From DASWJZ01 sp963814905 (GTDB taxonomy: Bacteria; Pseudomonadota; Alphaproteobacteria; Rhizobiales; Afifellaceae): DNA of 64,000 bases. Position 1 is the stretch's first letter. Every line of letters starts with the position of its first letter. The notes beneath the pieces are model-generated. The model searched no databases, was not told where the DNA came from, and saw only the letters and a program-made list of their open reading frames with translations. The DNA is taken from positions 112,821 to 176,820 of the forward strand of contig CAWFEM010000001.1 of assembly GCA_963814905.1 (NCBI GenBank), read 5' to 3'. Made by a program: the position numbers and the translations under genes. Positions 1 to 8,168 of this stretch are shown piece after piece.

Positions 1-2
1 TG

Positions 3-779
3 GTGGTACTCCTCGGCCAGATCGACCTGTCGGTCCCGTGGGTAGTCACCTCCGGTGCGATGATGGCATGCGCGGCGGCTTCCTGGGGAACGTTCGGCAA
101 CATCGTCTCGGTGCCCTTCGGAATTCTCGTCGGCGTCGCCTTCGGGCTCTTAAACGGATTCGGCGTCGCCTATCTGCGCATCCCGTCGATGATCATCACG
201 CTTGCCACGAACGCCGTCGCGCAAGGATTGATGGTGGTCTATTCCGGTGGCTTCTCGCCGCGCGATTTCGCCTCCCCGCCCATGCGCTACCTTGCGACCG
301 GCTTCGCGATCCCGTCGGTGCCGAATGCCGTCATCGTGTGGGCAATCGTCGGCGCGGCGATGGTTTTCCTGTTGACCCGCACGACGTTCGGCCGTGCCGT
401 CTACGGTATCGGAAACCGCGAGCGCGCGGCCTATCTCTCCGGCGTCAACACGCGCCGCGTCGTCATGATCGCCTTCGCGATCTCAGGCGGGCTCGCCGCG
501 TTCGGAGGCGTTCTCCTTGCTGGCTACGCGTCCAAGGCGGCGCAATCGATGGGCGACGCCTATCTCCTGCCGTCGATCGCCGCCGTGGTTCTCGGCGGCA
601 CCAACATTCTTGGCGGTCGCGGAAAATATCTCGGCACGGTCGCGGGCGTGATCCTGATCACGCTTCTGCAGTCGATCCTCTCGGTCATGCAGATGCCGGA
701 AGCCGGGCGCCAGGTGATCTACGGCGTCGTCATCGTCGCGATGCTGCTCCTTTACGGGCGGGAGAAACTGATTCGCTGA
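3..779 (+). CDS. Ribose/sugar-type ABC transporter permease (5' end outside the window)
   Basis: This is the C-terminal 258 residues or so of an inner-membrane permease of the RbsC/AraH family, which imports ribose or a related sugar together with a periplasmic binding protein and an RbsA-type ATPase. The protein is a run of hydrophobic helices and carries the conserved family stretch VVLGGTNILGGRGKYLGT near residues 195-212. The reading frame is already open at the left edge, so the first visible GTG is not a reliable start. The partner genes must lie to the left. It converges on the racemase gene, whose stop is only 17 bases away. The substrate cannot be read from this fragment. Confidence 0.85.
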   Translation: MVLLGQIDLSVPWVVTSGAMMACAAASWGTFGNIVSVPFGILVGVAFGLLNGFGVAYLRIPSMIITLATNAVAQGLMVVYSGGFSPRDFASPPMRYLATGFAIPSVPNAVIVWAIVGAAMVFLLTRTTFGRAVYGIGNRERAAYLSGVNTRRVVMIAFAISGGLAAFGGVLLAGYASKAAQSMGDAYLLPSIAAVVLGGTNILGGRGKYLGTVAGVILITLLQSILSVMQMPEAGRQVIYGVVIVAMLLLYGREKLIR

Positions 780-795
780 CGCCTCGCTCGGCCCG

Positions 796-1529
796 TCACG
801 CGGCGGGGGCGAAGATCGCCATCGGGCCGGAATAGCGCTTCTTGAGCGGCGGCGCGTAAGCGCCCCGCTTCGACGTCTTCAGCCCGAGCCCGACCAGCGC
901 CTCGCACTGCTTCACGGCAGCGCCGACGGGGCCGACGACGGGTACCGCGAACTTCTCCGAAAGCGCCTCCGCCAGCTCCGCCATGCCGGCGCATCCGAGC
1001 ACGATCGCGCCGACCTGCCCGTCGGCGAGCGCCGCCCGACCGTCACGCCGAGCTGTTCGACCGCGCCCGAAGCCGGATCTTCGAGCGCCAGCACCGCTAC
1101 ATCGGCGGCATAGACCTTGCAGCGCGCCGACATTCCGTAATGCGCCACCAGGGCCTCGATCGGCACGACGGAGCGCGGCAGCGTGGTCACGATGGCAAAG
1201 CGCGGCGCCAGGAATGCCGCCGTCGCCACCGCCGCCTCGCAGAGACCGACGACGGGGATGGTCGCAAGCGCGCGCGCCGCGTCGAGCCCGGTGTCGTCGA
1301 AGCAGGAGACGATTGCGGCGTCGGCACCCTCCGCCTCGGCGCGAGCGATCTCGCTCAAGAGTCCGGGCACCGCGAGCGCTTCGTCGTAATAGCCCTCGAC
1401 CGATTCCGGCCCCATCGCCGAGGTAACCGGCTCGATCTCCGTGCCGGGCGACGCGGCGGAGCGGGCCGCGCGCGCCGCCGTCTCCGTCATCGTCGCCGTG
1501 GTGTTGGGATTGACGAGGCGTATGCGCAT
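796..1529 (-). pseudogene. Hydantoin/Asp-Glu racemase family protein, interrupted by one frameshift
   Basis: The product belongs to the Asp/Glu/hydantoin racemase superfamily, which interconverts enantiomers by a two-cysteine mechanism. The first part reads MRIRLVNPNTT and contains VSCFDDTGLDAAR, with the first catalytic-type Cys. After about base 1035 the frame changes and the second part reads VLGCAGMAEL, with the second Cys. Restoring one G in the GGG-like run near 1029-1040 rejoins the halves as VGRALADGQVGAIVLGC. The start ATG at 1529 overlaps the stop of the upstream permease (TGATG), so the gene is the last of the PotABCD-like operon and probably translationally coupled. This suggests the imported compound is a hydantoin, ureide or amino acid derivative. 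The break may be a sequencing error. Confidence 0.75.
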
Positions 1530-2359
1530 CAGCCGGCGAGACGCCGCGCGCGGCGGCGGTTGATCAGCGTGATGGTGGCGAGCGCGGTGATGATGACGGC
1601 GAAGGAGAATGCCGTCGTGACCGTCCCAAGCGCATAGAGCACCGGCGTGGTGACGTTCGTCGTCATTGCGTAGATCTCGAGCGGCAGCGTGTTGTAGGTG
1701 CCGGCGGTCATCATGGTGCGCGCGAATTCGTCGTAGGAGAGCGTGAAGCCGAAGAGCGCGACGCCGATCAGCATCGGCAGGATCATCGGCAGGACGACGT
1801 AGCGAAAGGTCTGCCAGGGCGAGGCGCCGAGGTCGCGCGCCGCCTCCTCGTAGGCGGGCGAAAACCGATTGAAGACGGCGAGCATGATCAGAACGCCGAA
1901 GGGGAGCGTCCAGGTCATGTGCGCGCCGAAGGCGGAGGAATACCAGGCCGGCCTCAATCCGGCCTGCTGGAAGGCGACGCCGATGCCGAGGCTGATCAGG
2001 ATGGAGGGCACGACGAGGCTTGAGACTGTCAGATAGAAGAGCGGCGTGGCGCCGACAAAGCGGCGGCGGAACGCAAGCCCGGCGAGAAGCGCGATCACCG
2101 TGGTGCCGACCATGACCATCAGCCCGAGCAGGAGCGAGCGCGTGAACGAGCCGCCGAAATCGCCGACGGCCTGCTTCTCGAAGAGATTGGCGAACCACCT
2201 GACCGAGACCCCGTTCATGGGGAAGGTCAGCCCGCCGTTCGGCCCCTGGAAGGAGAGGATGACGATCGTCGAAAGCGGCCCGTAGAGAAAGATCACGAAA
2301 AGCGCGAAGAACGCCGCGAGGACGTAGAAGCCGACGCCGCGCTTTTCGTCAGATCGCAT
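1529..2359 (-). CDS. PotC-like ABC transporter permease
   Basis: This 276-residue inner-membrane permease is of the spermidine/putrescine (PotC) type. It has an N-terminal membrane segment after MRSDEKRGVGFYVLAAFFALF, five further hydrophobic segments and the EAARDLGASPWQTFRYVVLP coupling loop (EAA motif) that contacts the ATPase. Its size is normal for PotC. It lies downstream of the PotB-like permease, from which it is separated by about 190 bases holding a repeat, and it shares one base with the racemase start. With the neighbouring binding protein, PotB-like permease and ATPase it forms a complete importer. PotABCD-like systems take up polyamines but also many other small amines and acids, so the substrate is open. 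Confidence 0.88.
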   Translation of the reverse strand: MRSDEKRGVGFYVLAAFFALFVIFLYGPLSTIVILSFQGPNGGLTFPMNGVSVRWFANLFEKQAVGDFGGSFTRSLLLGLMVMVGTTVIALLAGLAFRRRFVGATPLFYLTVSSLVVPSILISLGIGVAFQQAGLRPAWYSSAFGAHMTWTLPFGVLIMLAVFNRFSPAYEEAARDLGASPWQTFRYVVLPMILPMLIGVALFGFTLSYDEFARTMMTAGTYNTLPLEIYAMTTNVTTPVLYALGTVTTAFSFAVIITALATITLINRRRARRLAG

Positions 2360-2394
2360 GGCTCGACCTCCAGGAGAGATGCAGAAGCGTTTTG

Positions 2395-2545
2395 CGTCCT
2401 TCGAGACGCGACCCTCCGGGCCGCTCCTCAGGATGAGGGATGTTGGTGGAGGGCATGGCCGAGGCGGCGGATGGCATCACCACATCTCCCTCATGCTGAG
2501 GTGCTCCGCGAAGCGGAGCCTCGAAGCAGAGCCTTCGTCCGAGAT
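2395..2545. repeat. REP-like intergenic repeat between two permease genes
   Basis: The 194-base gap between the two permease genes is filled with palindromic repeat sequence. It contains GCTCCTCAGGATGAGGG and, about 80 bases on, CCTCATGCTGAGGTGCTCC with CGAAGCGGAGCCTCGAAGC. The second module recurs at 31455-31500. Repeats of this CCTCA...TGAGG design are widespread between genes in Hyphomicrobiales. Inside an operon such an element can fold in the mRNA and stabilise or attenuate it; that effect is inferred. Confidence 0.6.
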
Positions 2546-2553
2546 CATCCGTG

Positions 2554-3480
2554 TCAAAGCTCCTTGCGGATGTCGACGACGCGCAGGATGCCGGCGACCA
2601 TGATCAAAACGACGGCGAGCAGCACAACGGCGTTCGCGGCCGCGGCCGGATACTGAAGCAGCGACATCTGGTTCTTCATCATCAGCGCGACCGATGCGCT
2701 CTGACCGCCTGACATGACCTGCACGGTGGAGAAATCGGCCATCACCAGCGTCACCACGAAGATCGTGCCGATCGCCATGCCGGGTTTCGCCAGCGGCACG
2801 ATGACGTTCCAGATGATCTGCGGGCCGCTCGCGCCGGCGTCGCGCGCCGCCTCGACCAGCGAGCGGTCGATGCGCATCAGCGTGTTGAAGATCGGCGTCA
2901 CCATGAAGAGAGTATAGAGGTGCACCATCGCCCACACGACCGCGAAGTCGGAATAGAGCAGCCACTCGATCGGCTGGTTGACGATGCCCATCTTGACCAG
3001 CATGGAATTGATCAGGCCGTTGCGGCCGAGGACCGGAATCCACGAGATCATGCGGATGATGTTGGAGGTCAGGAACGGCACGGTGCAGATCAGGAAGAGC
3101 ACCATCTGCATCGTCGTGGTGCGAATGTGAAAGGCGAGGAAATAGGCGACCCAGAAGCCGATGAAGAGCGTGATCGCCCAAACGATCGCGGCGTATTTGA
3201 GCGTGTTCAGATAGGTCTTCCAGGTAACCCAGGAGCCGAGCACGTCGGAATAATTGGTGGTGATGAAATCGGGATAGAGCCTGGCGAAATCGTAGTCCCA
3301 GAAGCTGACGACGATGATCGTCAGGATCGGCACGGCGAGGAAGAGGCCGAGCACGACAGCGAGCGGGGCCGCCTGCAGATAGGGCGCAAAGCGGCCCGGC
3401 CGGAGGCGCGCAAAGCGCTTCCGCTTGGTTGACGCCGCGGCCGGAAATCCGACCGCGGCTGTGTCGGAAGCGCTGGTCAC
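2554..3480 (-). CDS. PotB-like ABC transporter permease
   Basis: The product (308 residues) is the second permease of the PotABCD-like importer. A basic N terminus (KRKRFARLRPGRF) leads into a first membrane segment, followed by five more. The coupling-loop motif is EAARDAGASGPQIIWNVIVP. The reading frame stays open upstream into the binding-protein gene, but the natural start is the GTG at 3480, which overlaps the binding protein's TGA as GTGA and implies translational coupling. The stop is followed by the repeat-filled gap before the PotC-like gene. Family assignment is firm; the substrate is not known. Confidence 0.88.
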   Translation of the reverse strand: MTSASDTAAVGFPAAASTKRKRFARLRPGRFAPYLQAAPLAVVLGLFLAVPILTIIVVSFWDYDFARLYPDFITTNYSDVLGSWVTWKTYLNTLKYAAIVWAITLFIGFWVAYFLAFHIRTTTMQMVLFLICTVPFLTSNIIRMISWIPVLGRNGLINSMLVKMGIVNQPIEWLLYSDFAVVWAMVHLYTLFMVTPIFNTLMRIDRSLVEAARDAGASGPQIIWNVIVPLAKPGMAIGTIFVVTLVMADFSTVQVMSGGQSASVALMMKNQMSLLQYPAAAANAVVLLAVVLIMVAGILRVVDIRKEL

Positions 3481-4763
3481 GCGGCGATGAACTCGTTCCA
3501 GCGCTTCACCATGTAGCGGTCCTCGTCCATGACCGAGTTCCAGCAGGCGACATGGCCCATGCGCTCTTCGAAGGAACCGCCGTCGCGAACGGCGCCGGCC
3601 TTCTCCATGACCTTGCCGTCGGGAGCAAGGATGTCGCCTTGCGCGGGCTTGCCCTCGATCCAATAGCCCCACTCGTCGTCGGACATGAACTTCTTCGCCG
3701 TGACCATGTTCGCCGAGTAGTAGCCCTGCCGGTTCAGGTAGCCGCCGACCCAGCCCGACGTGTACCAGTTGATGTATTCGTACGCGGCGTCGAGCATGGG
3801 GCCCGAGAGGTGGGAGGCGAGCCCGAGGCCGCCGCCCCACGAGCGGTAGCCTTCCTTCAGCGGCTGGTACTTGCAGGGGATGCCCTTCGAGCGCACCGCC
3901 GCGACCGCCGGCGACCACATCGACTGGATCACCACCTCGCCCGACGCCATCAGGTTGACGCTTTCGTCAAAGCTCTTCCAGAACGCGCGGAACTGCCCCG
4001 CCTGCTTGGTCTTGATGAGGAAATCGATCGTCTGGTCGATTTCGTCCGTCGTCATGTTCCCCTTGTCGACGTATTTGATGTTGCCCATCGCCTCCATGAT
4101 CATGGCGGCGTCCATGATGCCGATCGAGGGGATGTTCAGGATCGCGGTCTTGCCCTTGAAGGCCGGGTCCACGATGTCGGCCCAGGTGGTGATGTCGCGG
4201 CCGACGAGGTCGGGACGGATGCCGAGCGTGTCAGCGTTGTAGATGGTCGGCACCATCGTGAACCAGCCGGTCTCGCTCGGTGCGAACGTCTTGCTGTCCG
4301 GGGTTTCGACATAGCCGACGGTGTGCGGTGCGGTGCCCTGCGCGATAACGCTGTCCGGCTTGAGCTTGCCGTTCTTGAACAGCGGCACGATGGTGTCGTA
4401 GTAGGTCAGCTTGGTCACGTCCATTGGCTGCAGCGTGCCGGCCGGATAGACCTTCTTCAGAATCCAGTATTCGATATCGGCGATGTCATAGCTGTCCGGC
4501 TGCGTCACGGCGCGCTGCGCCGCGGCGTCGGAATCCATCGCCGTCATCTCCAGCGTGATGCCGAGGTCCGCCTTGCACTTGTCGGCGATGTCGTTGAGGT
4601 TCGAGACGCCGGTGCCGAACTGGCGCAGCGTGATCGGGTTCTGCGCCCAGACCGTGGGGAAGCCGGTGACGATGCCCGAACCGGCGGCAACGCCGATTGC
4701 GGCGGCGCCGGACTTCAGCAGCTTGCGGCGCGAGATTCCGGTCGATTTCCTGGTGTTGCTCAT
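3477..4763 (-). CDS. Periplasmic PotD/PotF-type solute-binding protein with Tat signal
   Basis: This 428-residue protein is the substrate-binding component of the importer. The N terminus contains a twin-arginine motif (ISRRKLLKSG) followed by a hydrophobic stretch and an AQN-type cleavage region, so it is probably exported folded through the Tat pathway. The rest resembles extracellular solute-binding family 1 (spermidine/putrescine-binding-like), with Asp and Trp-rich segments such as NWYTSGWVGGYLNRQGYY near residues 330-350. It is the second gene of the operon, 25 bases after the ATPase gene, and its stop overlaps the start of the PotB-like permease. The ligand is not evident. Confidence 0.9.
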   Translation of the reverse strand: MSNTRKSTGISRRKLLKSGAAAIGVAAGSGIVTGFPTVWAQNPITLRQFGTGVSNLNDIADKCKADLGITLEMTAMDSDAAAQRAVTQPDSYDIADIEYWILKKVYPAGTLQPMDVTKLTYYDTIVPLFKNGKLKPDSVIAQGTAPHTVGYVETPDSKTFAPSETGWFTMVPTIYNADTLGIRPDLVGRDITTWADIVDPAFKGKTAILNIPSIGIMDAAMIMEAMGNIKYVDKGNMTTDEIDQTIDFLIKTKQAGQFRAFWKSFDESVNLMASGEVVIQSMWSPAVAAVRSKGIPCKYQPLKEGYRSWGGGLGLASHLSGPMLDAAYEYINWYTSGWVGGYLNRQGYYSANMVTAKKFMSDDEWGYWIEGKPAQGDILAPDGKVMEKAGAVRDGGSFEERMGHVACWNSVMDEDRYMVKRWNEFIAA

Positions 4764-4788
4764 GTGCTCTTCCTCTGTTTGAGACCTG

Positions 4789-5883
4789 TCAGTGGGGACG
4801 GTCGAGCGCGATGGCGCCCCCTTCCGTCCAATTCAGCGGCACCGCGTTTCCGACCTTCACGGGGCTACGCAGAAACTCCTCCTCGTCGAGAAGCACGGTG
4901 AACTCGTCGATGCCCGGGCCGGTAACGACGAGCTTCACCGAGGGCCCGAGAAACTCCACGGTGGAGACGAGGCCGGTAAAGCCGAAGCCGGCGACCGCGC
5001 TTTCGCCGATCCCGATGCGGTCGGTGCGGATGGCGATGGCGATGGGCTCGTCGGGTGCCGGGCGCGCGCCGCCGTTGGCGGAGACCGCAAACGCCCCTCC
5101 CCCTGCCGCCGCGAAGCTGACCACGCCGTCCGACACCGAGGCGACGCGGCCGGAGATGACGTTGTGCGTGCCCATGAAGCGGGCGACGAAGGCGGTCGCC
5201 GGGTGCTCGAAGACTTCGCGCGGGCTCGCCGCCTGCTCGATCATCCCCTCGTTCATGACGACGATCAGGTCGGCGAGCGCCATCGCCTCCTCCTGGCTGT
5301 GCGTCACGTGCACGAAGGAGATGCCGAGATCGGTCTGCAGGCGCTTCAGCTCGGCGCGCATGCGGATCTTGAGGAACGGATCGAGCGCGGAGAGCGGCTC
5401 GTCGAGAAGCAGCACTTCCGGGTCGGTGATCAGCGCGCGGGCGAGCGCCACGCGCTGCTGCTGGCCGCCGGAGAGTTGCGCGGGCCGGCGCGACGCATAG
5501 GCTTCCATCTGCATCAGGCGCAGCATCTGAAGCGCCTTTTCGCCTCGCTCCGCCTTTGCCATGCCCTTCATCTTGAGGCTGAAGGCGACGTTCTCGATGA
5601 GATCAAGGTGGGGAAAGAGCGCGTAGGATTGGAACATCATCGCCGTGCCGCGCTTTGCAGGCGGGAGGTCGGTGACGTTCACGTCGCCGAGAAGGATATC
5701 GCCGACAGAAACGCTCTCGTGACCGGCGATCATCCTAAGCGTCGAGCTCTTGCCGCAGCCCGAAGGCCCGAGCAGGCAGCAATAGGTGCCCGCCGCAATT
5801 TTTAGCGATATGTCGTCGACCGCGACGGTGTTCCCGTAGCGCTTGGTCACGCCGGCAAGTTCGAGCGTGGCTGCGTGTCCCAT
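4789..5883 (-). CDS. PotA-like ABC transporter ATP-binding protein
   Basis: This is the cytoplasmic ATPase of the importer (364 residues from the chosen start). It has a Walker A (LLGPSGCGKSST), Q-loop (FQSYALFPH), ABC signature (LSGGQQQRVALARAL), Walker B (EVLLLDEPLSALD), an H-loop (VTHSQEEA) and a C-terminal TOBE-like regulatory domain. The frame is open further upstream, but ATG 5883 places TLELAGVTKRYG at the N terminus as in the family. It is the first gene of the operon and faces the divergent GntR regulator, so the main promoter should lie in 5884-6149. Confidence 0.9.
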   Translation of the reverse strand: MGHAATLELAGVTKRYGNTVAVDDISLKIAAGTYCCLLGPSGCGKSSTLRMIAGHESVSVGDILLGDVNVTDLPPAKRGTAMMFQSYALFPHLDLIENVAFSLKMKGMAKAERGEKALQMLRLMQMEAYASRRPAQLSGGQQQRVALARALITDPEVLLLDEPLSALDPFLKIRMRAELKRLQTDLGISFVHVTHSQEEAMALADLIVVMNEGMIEQAASPREVFEHPATAFVARFMGTHNVISGRVASVSDGVVSFAAAGGGAFAVSANGGARPAPDEPIAIAIRTDRIGIGESAVAGFGFTGLVSTVEFLGPSVKLVVTGPGIDEFTVLLDEEEFLRSPVKVGNAVPLNWTEGGAIALDRPH

Positions 5884-6089
5884 GTCCCGCTCCTGGCCAT
5901 TGGCTCTTGCGCCGTGGCTCCTGGCCTCCGTGATGCAAGTGGCAAGGGACATGCCAAGAAGGGAGCAAGAGAGAGGAGCCGGCAAAGCGTCGGGAAAGAT
6001 GGGGAAACGGCAGCGAGCCGGGCGTGCGGACGCTACCGGGCGCGACGGCGGCTCGGCTCAGACTTTGAGCATCTGCACACAATGAGCGC

Positions 6090-6109
6090 TCAAATCGTAT
6101 ACAATTGCG
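6090..6109. promoter_or_regulatory. Candidate GntR/FCD operator in the divergent promoter region
   Basis: Between the PotABCD-like operon and the gntR gene sits CAAATCGTATACAATTGC, an imperfect palindrome centred on GTA|TAC with seven of nine positions per arm paired. GntR/FCD regulators typically bind short palindromes with this kind of TNGTATACNA core. It lies 41 bases upstream of the gntR ATG and about 210 bases from the operon start, so it could serve autoregulation or both directions. The assignment rests on position and symmetry only. Confidence 0.5.
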
Positions 6110-6149
6110 TGGGACACGGGCGGCGATAAAAGGTCGGGCGGGGGACGGG

Positions 6150-6890
6150 ATGGTGGAAATTCCAGGAGATTCGGCGAGCCTGAAGTCAGCGCGCGGCGCG
6201 CGCCCGAAATCGGGCTCTTCGCTGCGCAGTCCAAAGGCAGCGCGCATTCACGAAGCGCTTCTGGCCGCCATTCTCGATCACCGCCTGCCGCCGGGCGCGC
6301 GCCTGCCCGAAGACGAGCTTGGCGCGGTCTACGGCGTGAGCCGCACGATCGTCCGCTCCGCCTTGCAGGCGCTCGCGCATGAGCGCGTGGTGACGATGGA
6401 GCCGAACCGCGGCGCGCATGTCGCGGAGCCGACGGCGGAGGAGGCGCGCCAGGTCTTCGAGGCGCGCTCCGTCATCGAGCCGCGGCTTGCGGCCATGGCC
6501 GCCAAGCTGGCGCGCCCGGAAGACTCAGCGCTTCTGAAGCGGCATATCCGCGACGAGAACAAGGCGCTTGCCGCCGGCGACACCGGCCGGGCGATCGCGC
6601 TTTCCGGTGCGTTCCACCTGGCAATTGCGGAGATGGCGCAACAGCCGATCCTCGCCGGCTTCGTGCGCGAGCTCGTATCGCGCTCATCCCTCATCATCGC
6701 GCTTTACTGGCGCCGCCCGGATGCGATCTGCGAGCGCCACGCGCATGCCGCCCTCGCCGACGCAATCGGTGCCGGCGACGGCAAGCGCGCCGCCGACCTG
6801 ATGGTCAGCCATCTCGTCGATCTTCTCTCCGGGCTCGACCTGCGCGCCCGCAAGCCGGCGCCGTCGAAGCTATCGGAGCTGTTGCGCTAG
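6150..6890 (+). CDS. GntR family transcriptional regulator, FCD (FadR) subfamily
   Basis: The protein (246 residues from ATG 6150) has an N-terminal winged helix-turn-helix (roughly residues 35-100, with LPEDELGAVYGVSRTIVRSALQAL) and a C-terminal all-helical FCD ligand domain containing the metal/ligand-site pattern HLAIAEMAQ and HAHAALADAIGAGD. The ATG at 6150 follows a G-rich ribosome binding site; a TTG start at 6105 is in frame but would run into the palindromic operator. It is divergent from the PotABCD-like operon and is the obvious candidate to control it, probably as a repressor released by the transported compound or a breakdown product. Confidence 0.9.
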   Translation: MVEIPGDSASLKSARGARPKSGSSLRSPKAARIHEALLAAILDHRLPPGARLPEDELGAVYGVSRTIVRSALQALAHERVVTMEPNRGAHVAEPTAEEARQVFEARSVIEPRLAAMAAKLARPEDSALLKRHIRDENKALAAGDTGRAIALSGAFHLAIAEMAQQPILAGFVRELVSRSSLIIALYWRRPDAICERHAHAALADAIGAGDGKRAADLMVSHLVDLLSGLDLRARKPAPSKLSELLR

Positions 6891-6938
6891 AGCACGATCC
6901 CGAAAGTGGGCACCGGTTTTCGGGCCAGATCGTGCTCA
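6889..6938. repeat. Rhizobiales intergenic palindromic repeat (RIME-like)
   Basis: GAGCACGAT and ATCGTGCTC form a perfect outer inverted repeat enclosing CCCGAAAGTGG and CCGGTTTTCGGG, which pair further inward. This unit begins in the gntR stop codon. The pattern AGAGCA-GATCC...CGAAA-TGG...CCGGTTTTCGG is familiar as a high-copy intergenic element in Hyphomicrobiales. It lies between convergent gntR and fdhD, so the RNA hairpin could act as a terminator for either; that role is inferred. Confidence 0.7.
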
Positions 6939-7000
6939 GACAAACGGACAGAGCCTCCATCCGGAGTCATCAGAATGGAAAAGGCTCTAACCCGGCTCTT

Positions 7001-7874
7001 TCAGCGCTGTGTCGCGCGTGCACCGCCCGCATCATTCATCGCGACCCGCTCAGGATGGGTGAAGACCTCGAAGCCATCGTCGCGCGCGACCGCGATCAGC
7101 GTGATCCCCGCCTCCTCCGCCATGCGAATGGCGAGTGCCGTCGGCGCGGACACCGCGACAAGGATCGGCGTGCCAAGCACCGCTGCCTTCTGCACCATCT
7201 CCACCGACACCCGGCTCGTCAGCAGAAGCACGCCGTCGGCGGCGCTCTCGCCGGCGCGGACGAGCGCGCCGACAAGCTTGTCGAGCGCGTTGTGGCGGCC
7301 GACATCCTCGCGCGCCATGACAAGGCCCGTGCTTGGCCGCCACAGCCCCGCCGCGTGAACGGCGCGAAGTCTCGCGATTGAGCGGCTGCGCCGGGCTCAG
7401 CGATTTCAGCGCGACCGCGATCGTCGCCGCGTCGAGGTGGAGATCGCCGGAAACCTTCGCAGGGGGCCTGACCGCTTCCGCCAAGCTGTCGATGCCGCAG
7501 AGGCCGCAGCCGGTCGGTCCGGCGAGCATGCGCCGGCGCGTCGCAAGCATGTCGCCGCGCGGCTTCGTCAGCCACATGCGGACCTCCACGCCGTCCGCCT
7601 CGGGCAGGACTTCCAGCGAGCGGAGATCCGACGGCGCCGTGATGATCCGTTCCGTCAGGCTGAAGCCGACGGCGAAATCCTCCAGGTCGGACGGCGTCGC
7701 CATCATCACGGCCTGCGTCGCGCCGTCATAGGTGAGCGCGACCGCGGTCTCCTCCGGCGTCGCGCGCATGCCCGGCACGGGCCTTCCGGAGCGATAGGCG
7801 ATGTTCTCGACGCGCTGGAGCGGGGCCGGCATTTCGGCGCCGGCTTCTTCGCCGCCGTCGTTGGCGGTCGTCAT
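7001..7874 (-). pseudogene. fdhD: FdhD formate dehydrogenase sulfurtransferase/accessory protein, one frameshift
   Basis: FdhD transfers sulfur to the molybdenum cofactor of formate dehydrogenases and is needed for their activity. The first part includes the CGLCG motif (GPTGCGLCGIDSLAEA) that carries the functional cysteines, and PLNRET. After about base 7370 the frame shifts and the second part continues with MAREDVGRHNALDKLVGAL, the strongly conserved C-terminal segment. Deleting one T in GAGACTTCGCGCC rejoins them as NRETRAVHAAGLWRP. The total length (about 290 codons) is normal. Its start overlaps the fdsD stop by four bases (ATGA), so it is the last gene of the fds operon. The break is a candidate sequencing error, because the enzyme should need FdhD. 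Confidence 0.85.
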
Positions 7875-8155
7875 CCCGCGTCGCTCGCCATCTGGCCAAG
7901 CTCCTTCGGACCAGCGACGGCCTTTTCCGTCGGGCTTTCCACCTGCGCCTCGCGGCGGAGCGCCTCGAGCACCGCGGGCTGCAGCCCCTCTCCCCCCGAC
8001 GCGGCATGGGCGGCGAGCTCGCGACGCATCCGGCCGGTCCAGAACGCGCGGATGTGTTCCTGCACCCCGGCGACCGCTTCCTCCTGCGAATAGGGCCGGA
8101 AGAAATCCGCGATCTGGTTCGCCATGCGCACCAGCTTGTCGATTTTCTCGGTCAC
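7871..8155 (-). CDS. fdsD: NAD-dependent formate dehydrogenase delta subunit
   Basis: This 94-residue protein matches the small delta subunit of soluble NAD-dependent formate dehydrogenases (FdsD), with the typical MANQIADFFRPYSQEEAVAGVQEHIRAFW segment at residues 11-39. FdsD is small, helical and associated with assembly or cofactor insertion of the FdsGBA complex. The gene lies 13 bases after fdsA and overlaps fdhD by four bases, which fits the standard order of the operon. Confidence 0.9.
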   Translation of the reverse strand: MTEKIDKLVRMANQIADFFRPYSQEEAVAGVQEHIRAFWTGRMRRELAAHAASGGEGLQPAVLEALRREAQVESPTEKAVAGPKELGQMASDAG

Positions 8156-8168
8156 GGTTCAGCCCTGC

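Noticed and set aside
6105..6149. Upstream TTG start for the GntR regulator
   Set aside because: It would put the start inside the palindromic operator and adds 15 residues without family similarity; ATG 6150 has a G-rich ribosome binding site.
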